Below are positions 38,566 through 48,345 of a DNA stretch of 64,000 bases, piece after piece. Position 1 is the first letter of the stretch, and each line of letters starts with the position of its first letter. The stretch comes from JALOAT01 sp041677345 (GTDB taxonomy: Bacteria > Pseudomonadota > Gammaproteobacteria > Thiohalomonadales > Thiohalomonadaceae), in NCBI GenBank assembly GCA_041677345.1, contig JBAYQE010000001.1, forward strand, positions 18,396 through 82,395, read 5' to 3'. The translations under genes and the position numbers were made by a program. The notes under the pieces were generated by a model. That model did no database searches. It had not been told where the DNA came from and was given only the letters and a program-made list of their open reading frames with translations.

Positions 38566-39093
38566 ATGGCCATTCTTGACATACTGACCTACCCCGACGA
38601 GCGCCTGAAACGGGTTTCCGAGCCGGTCGAGCTGTTCGATGCTGAACTGCGCGCCTTCATCGCCGATCTGGACGAGACCATGCGCGCCGGCCCGGGGGGC
38701 GTGGGCATCGCCGCACCTCAGGTGGGACGCACTCAGCGCATCGTCATCGTGGACTGCTCGGTCACACGCAAGCCCGTGCCCAATCACGGCAAGCTCATTC
38801 TCATCAATCCCGAAGTGCTTACCTGGGAAGGCATGGAAGTGGGCCGTGAGGGCTGCATGTCCGTGCCTGACTACACCGGCAACGTGATTCGTGCGACCGG
38901 CCTGACCCTCGCCGCGCAGAACGAGCACGGCGACAGGCTGGAACTGGAATTCGAAGGCTTCGAGGCACGCGCCGTGCAGCACGAAATGGATCACCTCGAC
39001 GGCCTGCTATTCCTCGACCGCCTGGTCTCCCGCCGCAACGACCTCTTCCGCCGCAAGGTCTATCAGGAACCCAAGGCGAAGAAAAAAGCGTGA
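38566..39093 (+). CDS. def: Peptide deformylase
   Basis: The metalloenzyme removes the formyl group from nascent proteins. The 175-residue product has all three motifs: GVGIAAPQVG (motif 1), EGCMSVP with the metal-ligand Cys (motif 2) and HEMDHLDG with the two ligand His and catalytic Glu (motif 3). It is not followed by fmt as in many genomes, so it may be one of two copies. The preceding gap contains four reiterated CCCCGTGT blocks. Confidence 0.96.
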   Translation: MAILDILTYPDERLKRVSEPVELFDAELRAFIADLDETMRAGPGGVGIAAPQVGRTQRIVIVDCSVTRKPVPNHGKLILINPEVLTWEGMEVGREGCMSVPDYTGNVIRATGLTLAAQNEHGDRLELEFEGFEARAVQHEMDHLDGLLFLDRLVSRRNDLFRRKVYQEPKAKKKA

Positions 39094-39095
39094 AC

Positions 39096-39232
39096 CACGG
39101 GGGACACGGGGGAATCCTTCGATGGTTTGCCGTGACACCTGTAGAAGCGGCCTCAGGCCGCGATTGACATCAGATAGCGCCACGGCCTGAGGTTGCACCA
39201 CATCGAATGGATTTCCCCGTGTCCCCCATGGT
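39096..39232. repeat. CACGGGG-armed inverted repeat overlapping the acyltransferase start
   Basis: CCACGGGGGACACGGGGGA (39096–39114) is complementary to TCCCCGTGTCCCCCATGG (about 39214–39231). Between them lies GTAGAAGCGGCCTCAGGCCG, a palindrome like the one at 33348. The right arm includes the first codons of the downstream open frame. Confidence 0.7.
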
Positions 39233-39893
39233 TATTCTGCTCCTCATCCTCGCCGCCGGCTGGTTGCTGCTGCGTGGTCTGGAGCGCGCCAGTGAGGCGG
39301 ATTGGGGCAACCGTTGGCTGAACCGGCTGGACGGGTTGAACCGGCTCTTCTGCCGTCATGTGCACGGCCTCGAGACGGCACATCTGAATCTGCCGGACGA
39401 CGGTCCGGCCCTGTTGGCCGCCAATCATGTCTCGGGCCTGGACCCGTTGTTACTCATCGCGGCGAGCCGCCGGCCGCTGCGCTTCATCATCGCCAGCGAG
39501 CAATATCACCGTTTCGGCCTGGAGTGGCTGTTCCGCGCCGTGGGCTGCATTCCCGTGGATCGCACAGGCCGTCCCGAACGGGCCTTTCGTGAGGCCTTGA
39601 AGGCACTGCGTGCGGGGGAGGTGGTGGCGCTGTTTCCCCATGGCGGCATCCATCTGGACAGCGCACCGCGCCGCCCGCTCAAACCCGGCGTAGCGCGCCT
39701 GGCCCGGCTGGCCGGAATCCCGGTGCATACCGCCCGCATCGATGGTGTGCGCGGGCAGGGCCTGGTGGTCGCCTCGGTATTCCTACCCAGCCGAGCCAGG
39801 GTGACCGGCTTCGCCCCCGTACCCTGTCAGGCCCTGCGCGGCCATGATTGTCTGGCGCGCGTCCAGGCCCTCATCGAAGCGCCGGGCCGGTAA
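39207..39893 (+). CDS. 1-acyl-sn-glycerol-3-phosphate acyltransferase-like protein
   Basis: The PlsC-family membrane acyltransferase has an N-terminal membrane helix (MVILLLILAAGWLLLRGL) and the catalytic NHVSGLD (NHxxxxD, here NHVSGLDP) at about residue 73. The binding motifs are RFIIASEQYHRFGLEWLFRAVGCIPVDR, given in parts from about 92, and FPHGGIHLD. The acceptor is uncertain: lysophosphatidate or another lysolipid. The ATG at 39207 lies in repeat DNA and encodes MDFPVSP ahead of the membrane helix; ATG 39228 may be the original start. Confidence 0.85.
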   Translation: MDFPVSPMVILLLILAAGWLLLRGLERASEADWGNRWLNRLDGLNRLFCRHVHGLETAHLNLPDDGPALLAANHVSGLDPLLLIAASRRPLRFIIASEQYHRFGLEWLFRAVGCIPVDRTGRPERAFREALKALRAGEVVALFPHGGIHLDSAPRRPLKPGVARLARLAGIPVHTARIDGVRGQGLVVASVFLPSRARVTGFAPVPCQALRGHDCLARVQALIEAPGR

Positions 39894-39913
39894 GTAAGCG
39901 CGGTGCGACCGCG

Positions 39914-39963
39914 GGCATGGCTCCCATGCCATGCAGAAACCGAGCGGGCAGGCCATGCCTGCC
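39914..39963. other. Two adjacent perfect hairpins upstream of clpB
   Basis: GGCATGG-CTC-CCATGCC (39914–39930) and GGCAGGC-CAT-GCCTGCC (39947–39963) each form a perfect 7-bp stem with a 3-base loop. Neither has a T-run. They lie between the acyltransferase stop and the heat-shock promoter. Confidence 0.6.
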
Positions 39964-39985
39964 GCGCCCCGCGCGGATTTATTTT

Positions 39986-40013
39986 CTTGAACCCCCCTGG
40001 ACTGCCCCCATTT
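39986..40013 (+). promoter_or_regulatory. Sigma-32 heat-shock promoter of clpB
   Basis: CTTGAA (39986–39991), a 14-base spacer and CCCCATTT (40006–40013) match the sigma-32 consensus (CTTGAA, 13–15 bases, CCCCATnT) almost perfectly. It lies 42 bp before the clpB ATG, where the heat-shock start would be expected. Confidence 0.88.
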
Positions 40014-40054
40014 AACACAGTAACCGAAAGTTCCTGCCTCCGAGGTTGCGCTGC

Positions 40055-42631
<2,577 letters not shown>

Positions 42632-42968
42632 ACCTTCGCGGTGGGGCCGCTTCGTGCATGGCTGCGCCAGGGCAGGGTATGAACCGAAACCGCGGGTCCG
42701 ATGGTGGTGCCCGTGGGTGTCCCGGTGTTAACGGGAAAGACCGCGACGGGTGCAAGGGACGGATAATGCGGGGCAGAACACGGGATGCAAGCGACGGCGG
42801 GCGTTCTTGCTGGAAGAGTTCGGCATCAGGTAATGTGGTTGCACTCGCTGCGGGAGTAATGACGTCCGTGCGTACCGCGCCGTCCGCGCGCGCATGCAGC
42901 GCGTCGTCATGCCGTCGACCCAGGGAGGAAGGACTAAGGTTATACGTGACCTTCAGGATGAAAAAGCC
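42632..42968. other. 337-bp gap after clpB
   Basis: No gene, clear terminator or member of the window's repeat families was recognised. An open frame extends from 42894 into the next gene, but only the part from ATG 42969 looks coding. Confidence 0.45.
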
Positions 42969-43376
42969 ATGCGCCTGCGCGATGCATTCTTCACCGCTCG
43001 TAACCGCGATGCCTTCACCCGCGCCCGTGTCGATCTGGGCGCCTTTCTGGAGGCGAGCCTGGCGATGGTGAATGAAGCACAGTTGCGCGGCCCGTCGGCC
43101 CGCACCGGCTTGTGTCTGTATGCCTGGGGTGCCGCACGTGCCCTTGCTCGTCACCACCGCCTCACCCGGGAGCAACGGCGACAGCTGGTGCGCCACGCCG
43201 TGCACGGTATCGCGCGCAACTATCCCGTGGACTGCATTCCGGCCTGCGGGGGCCCGGCGCGTCGCGCAGCCATGGCCGAGGGTGCTGATGTGGTGGACAA
43301 CTGGATGATGGGCGAAAACGATGCACCACTGCGCTGTGCGCAGCTGTTGGCGGACTGGCGCGCCGGCAGGGAGTAG
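42969..43376 (+). CDS. Hypothetical protein
   Basis: The product of about 135 residues starts MRLRDAFFTARNRDAFTRAR. It is helical and rich in Arg and Ala, with Cys-containing stretches TGLCLYAWG and YPVDCIPACGGPARR. No known family was recognised. It has a strong GC-rich coding bias and ends 12 bp before the MscS gene, so co-transcription is likely. An upstream in-frame start at 42894 would add 25 residues. Confidence 0.6.
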   Translation: MRLRDAFFTARNRDAFTRARVDLGAFLEASLAMVNEAQLRGPSARTGLCLYAWGAARALARHHRLTREQRRQLVRHAVHGIARNYPVDCIPACGGPARRAAMAEGADVVDNWMMGENDAPLRCAQLLADWRAGRE

Positions 43377-43388
43377 CCGGGAGCGAGC

Positions 43389-44414
43389 ATGGAAACGGTT
43401 TGGGTGCGCTGGCTCGCCGCTCTCGGCTTCCTCGTGCTGGGCGGCGCCATACTGTACTGGCTAGCAAGTCTATTGCGCCGGCGTGCCGTGCATCGTGTCG
43501 AGCGCGACGATGCGGTCGGCATGATCTACCGCGTGCTGGTGCGCACGCACCCCGTGCTGGTTGCCCTGCTGGCACTGCCGCTTGCCAGCCTCGTGCTCCC
43601 GATTCCTGAGGATATCCGTGGCTGGATCGGCAGCTTCATGCTGGCCGTCATCCTGGTACAGTCCGGGTCCTGGGGCAGCGCCGCCATCGGCGCTTGGGCA
43701 ATCCATTATCAGCACGCCCATGCAACGGATGCAGAGGCGGTCACCGGCGTGCACATGGTGGCCTTCCTGCTGCGCCTGGCACTCTACGTCGTCCTGTTGT
43801 TGGTAGTCATCGACAACATCCCGGGGGTTGAGATCACCGCGCTCATCGCCGGGTTGGGTATCGGCGGTATCGCGGTGGCACTCGCGGTGCAAAGCATCCT
43901 TGCGGACTTGTTCGCGTCCATGTCCATCTCCCTGGACAAGCCCTTCGTCCTTGGCGACTTCATTGCCGTGGGCGAGCATCTGGGCACGGTCGAACGCATC
44001 GGCCTGAAGACCACGCGCGTACGTTCGTTGAGCGGCGAGCAACTGGTGTTTGCCAATGACGACCTGCTACGCAGCCGCCTGCGCAATTTCAAGCGCATGG
44101 CGGAGCGGCGTGTGGTTTTTACCATACGGGTGACCTTGGATACCCCGCAGGAGAAGCTCGCGGCGATCGCCGCCATGCTGCGGGAGATCGTGGAGGCTCA
44201 GCCGGAGGTACGCTTCGACCGTGCCCACTTCAAGGAGGTCGGGGAATACGCCATGGTGTTCGAGGTGGTCTATTACGTACTCACCCCGGACTACAGCCGT
44301 TACATGGATATTCAACAGGCCATCAATCTGGCCATCTGTGCGCGTTTCGAGCGGGATGACATCGCCTTTGCGCTGCCCACCCGCGTAATCCATGTGACAC
44401 CGGGACAGGAGTGA
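43389..44414 (+). CDS. MscS-family mechanosensitive channel
   Basis: The 341-residue membrane protein has about five hydrophobic helices, the last being the pore-lining TM3-type helix GLGIGGIAVALAVQSILADLFAS. A cytoplasmic beta domain follows (SLDKPFVLGDFIAVGEHLGTVERIGLKTTRVRSLSGEQLVFAND, given as landmark residues ~180–223) and then an alpha/beta C-terminal domain. This is the MscS fold with extra N-terminal helices, as in YbdG/YnaI-type channels. It probably relieves hypo-osmotic stress. Confidence 0.93.
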   Translation: METVWVRWLAALGFLVLGGAILYWLASLLRRRAVHRVERDDAVGMIYRVLVRTHPVLVALLALPLASLVLPIPEDIRGWIGSFMLAVILVQSGSWGSAAIGAWAIHYQHAHATDAEAVTGVHMVAFLLRLALYVVLLLVVIDNIPGVEITALIAGLGIGGIAVALAVQSILADLFASMSISLDKPFVLGDFIAVGEHLGTVERIGLKTTRVRSLSGEQLVFANDDLLRSRLRNFKRMAERRVVFTIRVTLDTPQEKLAAIAAMLREIVEAQPEVRFDRAHFKEVGEYAMVFEVVYYVLTPDYSRYMDIQQAINLAICARFERDDIAFALPTRVIHVTPGQE

Positions 44415-44516
44415 CCCCCCGGTACCGGAGGATCCGCGCCTGGGGATGCCCTGCCTTTGCGAAGAACGGGGTCAGTGCGCGCCGGGGTTTGCTGTCACAA
44501 AGTGAGGAATACGCGC

Positions 44517-44861
44517 TCAGGCCGACACGTGCTGGTCAATGAATTCACGTACGAAATGGGCCGACTTACTACCGGTAAAACGCCCCACTTCCTCGCCGTC
44601 GATGAACAGGACCACGGTAGGGAAGCCGCGCAGGCCGAAGCGGCCGCACAGCTTCATGTTCTCGTCCGCATCCACCTTGGCGAGGCGGACGCTGCCTGCG
44701 TACTCTTCAATCACGCGGTGGAGAACGGGGCCGAGCGAGAGGCAGGGGCCGCACCAGTCGGCCCAGAAATCCACGAGTACGGGGAGCTCATGGGAAGCCG
44801 TGAGCACAGTCTGCTCGAAATCCTCGACGGTGGCGTCGAAAATGAGTGCGTTGTCTTTCAT
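44517..44861 (-). CDS. Thioredoxin-family protein
   Basis: The 114-residue single-domain thioredoxin fold has the redox motif WCGPC (36–40), the buried Asp and cis-Pro region (FPTVVLFIDGEEVGRFTG) and the standard N terminus (VLVDFWADWCGPC). It lacks the usual KxxPxL variations of trxA and may be a specialised thioredoxin rather than the housekeeping one. The start is ATG 44861; upstream in-frame codons add unconserved residues. Confidence 0.9.
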   Translation of the reverse strand: MKDNALIFDATVEDFEQTVLTASHELPVLVDFWADWCGPCLSLGPVLHRVIEEYAGSVRLAKVDADENMKLCGRFGLRGFPTVVLFIDGEEVGRFTGSKSAHFVREFIDQHVSA

Positions 44862-45018
44862 GGGAACAGGTCGTTGAAGGGCCATCAAATTCTGGTGTGC
44901 CGGCACCAGCGGTGCAATTACCCTGATGGGCTATCACGCCCATATCCTTTCGGGAGAACGGTGTGCATGGCACGGCGGCCACGGTGGCGTCACCGCCGCA
45001 AAAAGGGGTAGTTGAGAT

Positions 45019-45684
45019 ATGGGCCTGCACGCAACCATCACGCATCCCTGGACACTGACCCCGCGCGAGGCCGTGACCCTGCAGCGCGAGATGGCGCCAC
45101 GCGTGGTGACCCAGGACAGGTTGGGGGAGGTGCGCTGCGTGGCGGGTGTGGATGTGGGTTACGAAGAACGTGGTACCGTTACCCGGGCTGCCGTGGCGCT
45201 GTTGGATTTCCCGGCGTTGAGCGTGCGTGAGCAGGCAGTGGTACGGGTGCCGACACGCTTTCCCTATGTACCAGGACTGTTGTCGTTTCGTGAGATCCCT
45301 GCCGTCCTGGAGGCGTTCGCACGCTTGCGGGGTGTCCCCGATCTTGTGCTGTGCGACGGTCAGGGCTATGCGCACCCGCGGCGTTTCGGGCTCGCCTGTC
45401 ACATGGGTGTGCTGCTCGACGTCCCCACCATAGGCGCGGCCAAATCACGTCTCATCGGTGAGCATGCTGAAACACCCCCCGAGCGCGGCGCCTGGACGCC
45501 ACTCACGGATGCGGACGAGGTGATCGGTGCCGTGCTGCGCACCCGTGTCCGCACCCGGCCGTTGTACGTCTCCATAGGCCATCGCATCAGTCTGGAAACC
45601 GCGGTTCACTGGACGCTCGCCTGTACCCCGCGCTACCGCCTTCCCGAAACCACCCGTGCGGCGCATCGACTCGCATCCGGCTAG
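45019..45684 (+). CDS. nfi: Endonuclease V
   Basis: Endonuclease V cuts the second phosphodiester bond 3' to deoxyinosine. The 221-residue protein has VAGVDVGYEE with the catalytic Asp (about 45), the PYVPGLLSFREIPAVLEAF block with the catalytic Glu, and DGQGYAHPRRFGLACHMGV with the second Asp and the His. GAAKSRLIGEH is the family's nucleic-acid-binding segment. All catalytic residues appear present. Confidence 0.95.
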   Translation: MGLHATITHPWTLTPREAVTLQREMAPRVVTQDRLGEVRCVAGVDVGYEERGTVTRAAVALLDFPALSVREQAVVRVPTRFPYVPGLLSFREIPAVLEAFARLRGVPDLVLCDGQGYAHPRRFGLACHMGVLLDVPTIGAAKSRLIGEHAETPPERGAWTPLTDADEVIGAVLRTRVRTRPLYVSIGHRISLETAVHWTLACTPRYRLPETTRAAHRLASG

Positions 45685-45736
45685 CCGCATAGGCTATTGC
45701 TACGCGCCGGTGGGCCAAGCACCGCCACGGGTCTGC

Positions 45737-46105
45737 TCAATGGTGGGTGGCCAGCAGCGGCGTACCGGAGAGTTGTACTGACACCAGCAGCGGCTCGTCG
45801 CCGCTTACTACCGTGGTGCGGGTATCGCCGCACTTGCCGCATACGAGACGGGTTGCCGTGGCCTCTGTTTCTGCCCCGCAGTTCAGGCACGACACGTGTA
45901 TGGGTTCGGTTTCGATCACCAGTTCGGCGCCTTCGGCACAGGTGCCCGCAGTGGCGAAGGGGAAGGCGTCGGCCAGCAGATTCGGTTCCACACCCGCAAG
46001 CGGGCCGACACGAAGAACCACCTGTTCGACGTGTTCGGCTCGGTGTTCGCGCGCGATGTCGAGCACCTGGCGAATGAGTCTTCGGCAGACCGCCAGCTCA
46101 CGCAT
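45737..46105 (-). CDS. hypA: Hydrogenase nickel metallochaperone HypA
   Basis: HypA delivers nickel, with HypB, to the hydrogenase large subunit. The 122-residue protein has the zinc site with two CxxC pairs (Cys73/76 and Cys89/92; CLNC…CGKC). The N terminus reads M-R-E-L, so the nickel-ligand His2 found in nearly all HypA proteins is Arg, although Glu3 is kept. The ATG lies inside the end of hypC (8-bp overlap) and no alternative start restores His2. It is predicted to serve the hydrogenase at 48.3–53 kb. Confidence 0.92.
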   Translation of the reverse strand: MRELAVCRRLIRQVLDIAREHRAEHVEQVVLRVGPLAGVEPNLLADAFPFATAGTCAEGAELVIETEPIHVSCLNCGAETEATATRLVCGKCGDTRTTVVSGDEPLLVSVQLSGTPLLATHH

Positions 46106-46334
46106 GGCTGTTTTCGGCAGCGAACATTTCGTCGAGCAGCTCCCAGGTGGTGCGTGCATCGCCGGCCGGCACCTTCCGGATGGCATAGCCTGCATGGACC
46201 ATGACGAAGTCGCCCTCGATGACCGGGTGGTTCCCGAGCATGAACAGGCTGACCTCCCGTTCCATCCCCTTGGCGTGGCACCGGGCCACAAGGCCATCGA
46301 CCTGGAGCACCTGCATGGGGATGCCGAGGCACAT
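46098..46334 (-). CDS. hypC: Hydrogenase maturation chaperone HypC/HupF
   Basis: The 78-residue HypC starts MCLGIPMQV; Cys2 carries the Fe(CN)2CO precursor passed from HypD to the large subunit. The remaining OB-fold residues GYAIRKVPAGDARTTWELLDEM match the family. It is transcribed before hypA. HypB, HypD, HypE and HypF are not in the window. Confidence 0.96.
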   Translation of the reverse strand: MCLGIPMQVLQVDGLVARCHAKGMEREVSLFMLGNHPVIEGDFVMVHAGYAIRKVPAGDARTTWELLDEMFAAENSHA

Positions 46335-46740
46335 GGCGCGTCCTTATAGCGGTGGCGGGGAATCGTTGCAGGGCATACTATGCCATCCGTACGCCACCCT
46401 CAATGCGTCTTTCACGCATGGCATGCATCATGCCTCCTTATGCAGCTTCCCGCGACTATTGCGCAGCATCGGGGAAGAAGGTTACGTTTCGGTGCACCAA
46501 GAACACTCGAGTGCGACACTCGAACCAATGCGACAACGACCCAGTCACGGCCGGCCTGCCAGGCAGGTTGCCTTGGCTGGCAGGGTGATCGATGAAGGCA
46601 GCCTTGACTTCACCTTAGCCGGTGTTTGCCGACGATGTGTTCATGGTGATGGGTTGTGTTCGGCTCGCGGTGGTGGCTGACCGTTGTCTTGCGGCGGCAT
46701 GATGCTGCACATGCCACCGTAGAATTTGCGAAGGAGACCC
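46335..46740. other. 406-bp gap between divergent hypC and the HupH-like gene
   Basis: The gap must hold promoters for both directions. No gene is supported. A palindromic GGCATGCATCATGC at about 46420–46433 fits the minimal sigma-54 spacing (GG, ten bases, GC) on both strands, but it lacks the rest of the consensus and is not claimed. An AGGAGACCC ribosome-binding site lies at the right end. Confidence 0.45.
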
Positions 46741-47151
46741 ATGGGACTCGATGACATCGACGTGCATGTGGTGCACGGCGGCGGTAACAGCGTCGGCCGT
46801 GCCCTGCTCAATGAAGTGGCGCGATTGCTGCAGCAGTTGGTGGAGACGGGCGAAGGTGGCAGTATCGATCTCGGGCGCATGCCGCTCAGCGAGGAGGATT
46901 ATGATCTGCTGGAGGATGTACTGGGCGAAGGCGAGGTACATGCGGTAGTGAACGCCGGTGCCACGGAAGTGGTGGAGGCGGGGTTACCGGGCGTGTGGTG
47001 GGTCACCCACTACAATGCGGAAGAGGAAGTGATGGCCGAGTTCGTGGAAATCGCCTTCTGTCCCGAGATATTGCTGAGCCCACCCGAAGACGTGAAGGAA
47101 GGCCTGGAGGCCCTGCGTGCAAGGTTGTTCGCAGAACACCTGAACGGATGA
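46741..47151 (+). CDS. Hydrogenase expression protein, HupH C-terminal domain only
   Basis: The 136-residue protein corresponds to the HupH/HyaF C-terminal domain. Landmarks are DYDLLEDVLGEGEVHAVV, EAGLPGVWWVTHYN and a closing region EFVEIAFCPEILLSPPED. Full HupH proteins have an additional N-terminal domain that is absent here; single-domain forms exist. HupH/HyaF proteins are accessory factors in hydrogenase biogenesis, in some systems involved in small-subunit cofactor assembly. It is divergent from hypCA. Start: ATG 46741, just after a good ribosome-binding site. Confidence 0.85.
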   Translation: MGLDDIDVHVVHGGGNSVGRALLNEVARLLQQLVETGEGGSIDLGRMPLSEEDYDLLEDVLGEGEVHAVVNAGATEVVEAGLPGVWWVTHYNAEEEVMAEFVEIAFCPEILLSPPEDVKEGLEALRARLFAEHLNG

Positions 47152-47237
47152 ACCCCAGCCGCGGGTCGCCTTTAACGGCCCGCGACGCGTGTTGCCAGGG
47201 TACCCGCGGACGGCGCCGGCCCGACCGCGGCGGCCAA

Positions 47238-47435
47238 TCAGTCGATGAAGCGTTGTTCGGCGGTGGCGATTTCGCGCAGGAAGAGCCTGAGTTCTGCTTC
47301 GGCGTCCTCCCTTGAATCGAACGGTCCCCGATCAGTGCCTTCCCGCGTGGCGAAGAACCACTTGTCGCCCACGCTGAACAACCGGCCCGAACGGAAGGGA
47401 ACCGGGCCGCTTTCGCCTTTCCTGTTATCGCGCAT
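47238..47435 (-). CDS. Small DUF6316-like protein
   Basis: The 65-residue protein starts MRDNRKGESGPVPFRSGRLF and continues with the conserved-looking GDKWFFATREGTDRGPFDSR and EDAEAELRLFLRE. The layout (small, one beta unit followed by an acidic helix) fits the DUF6316 family of proteobacterial proteins; the function is unknown. ATG 47435 is preferred over 47471. It is not obviously part of the hydrogenase operon. Confidence 0.7.
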   Translation of the reverse strand: MRDNRKGESGPVPFRSGRLFSVGDKWFFATREGTDRGPFDSREDAEAELRLFLREIATAEQRFID

Positions 47436-47554
47436 CGACACTCTCCTGATGTCGCGCCCAGATATTGCCAATTACCAACACCTTCCAGGCAGCTGTCAAG
47501 CTCGCCTGATGAGCCCGGCCGGTTGCATGAGGACGAGCGAATCACGTCGCTCTT

Positions 47555-48196
47555 TTACCAGCGGGTGCCCAGGCTCACTCCCAGATACTCTCCGCCCAAC
47601 TGCACGTCTTCGATGCCGAAGTCGCGGAACTCGCCTTCGGTGAACCAACGCCGGTAGTCGATACCGAAGGCATCCCGCCCCCGTATCCAGACCACCCCCA
47701 CGCCCACGTGGAGCGTGGGGGTGATGATCTCTTCCTCCACGGCGTCTGAGCGGCCTGCCGCCCTGCCGGTGGTACGCAGACGGCTGCCCTGGAAGCCGAA
47801 ATTCGCCATGGCATAGGGCCGCAAGTGGCCTGTCACAGGTTGCAGCCGCAGCCCATAGGTCAGTGCGGCCGCGGTGAAGGTCGTGGTATTGCTTGCGGTG
47901 TCGAGGGGAGCTGGAACGACCGCTGTGTCGTAGGCCCGCTCCGTCAGCCAGAGCTCCAGGTTGGCTTCCAGGCGTCCATCCAGGGCCACTGGGGCCGAGG
48001 CACCCAGCCCCACGGTATAGCGTGCACTGTCGGCATGCAGCCCCATGCTGTTTTCCTCGCCGTCGAGGCCGCCGAGCAGGACGCGAAACGACAGGTCGCG
48101 CTCGTACCCGAGTTCCTCGGGCTGTGCTGCCGCCGGGGCAGCCGAAAGGGACAGGGTCAACGCTAACAGCGTTGCTGTGAAAGAAAGTGGACGCAT
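47555..48196 (-). CDS. Predicted outer-membrane beta-barrel protein
   Basis: The 213-residue precursor has a Sec signal peptide (MRPLSFTATLLALTLSLSAAPAAAQ) cut near AAAQ. The mature protein has alternating amphipathic beta strands, glycine-rich turns and a C-terminal Trp, as in small outer-membrane barrels (YLGVSLGTRW). Its strands resemble OmpA/OmpW-type eight-stranded barrels, but no specific family was recognised. It is divergent from the hydrogenase operon and shares a ~150-bp promoter gap that contains a GGCAGCCCG/CGGGCTGCC hairpin (48230–48249). Confidence 0.75.
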   Translation of the reverse strand: MRPLSFTATLLALTLSLSAAPAAAQPEELGYERDLSFRVLLGGLDGEENSMGLHADSARYTVGLGASAPVALDGRLEANLELWLTERAYDTAVVPAPLDTASNTTTFTAAALTYGLRLQPVTGHLRPYAMANFGFQGSRLRTTGRAAGRSDAVEEEIITPTLHVGVGVVWIRGRDAFGIDYRRWFTEGEFRDFGIEDVQLGGEYLGVSLGTRW

Positions 48197-48345
48197 ACGT
48201 ACTCCTGGCGCGGTTGCGCCGCACTTTAGGGCAGCCCGGACGGGCTGCCAAGCGGGCATCGCTGCCGTGTACGGGCGATTGTCTCAACGCTTAGATCATT
48301 GTGGTATAAGGTCACAACTTCCCCGGCAAAGGAAAGCGAATCACG

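Noticed and set aside
46419..46435. Possible −24/−12 (sigma-54) promoter between hypC and the HupH-like gene
   Set aside because: The GG–N10–GC spacing is present, but the site is a palindrome fitting both strands, the flanking consensus bases do not match well, and it is ~300 bp from the plus-strand gene.
48230..48249. GGCAGCCCG/CGGGCTGCC hairpin as an intrinsic terminator
   Set aside because: The stem is perfect but there is no T-run, and it lies in a divergent promoter gap where no transcript should end.
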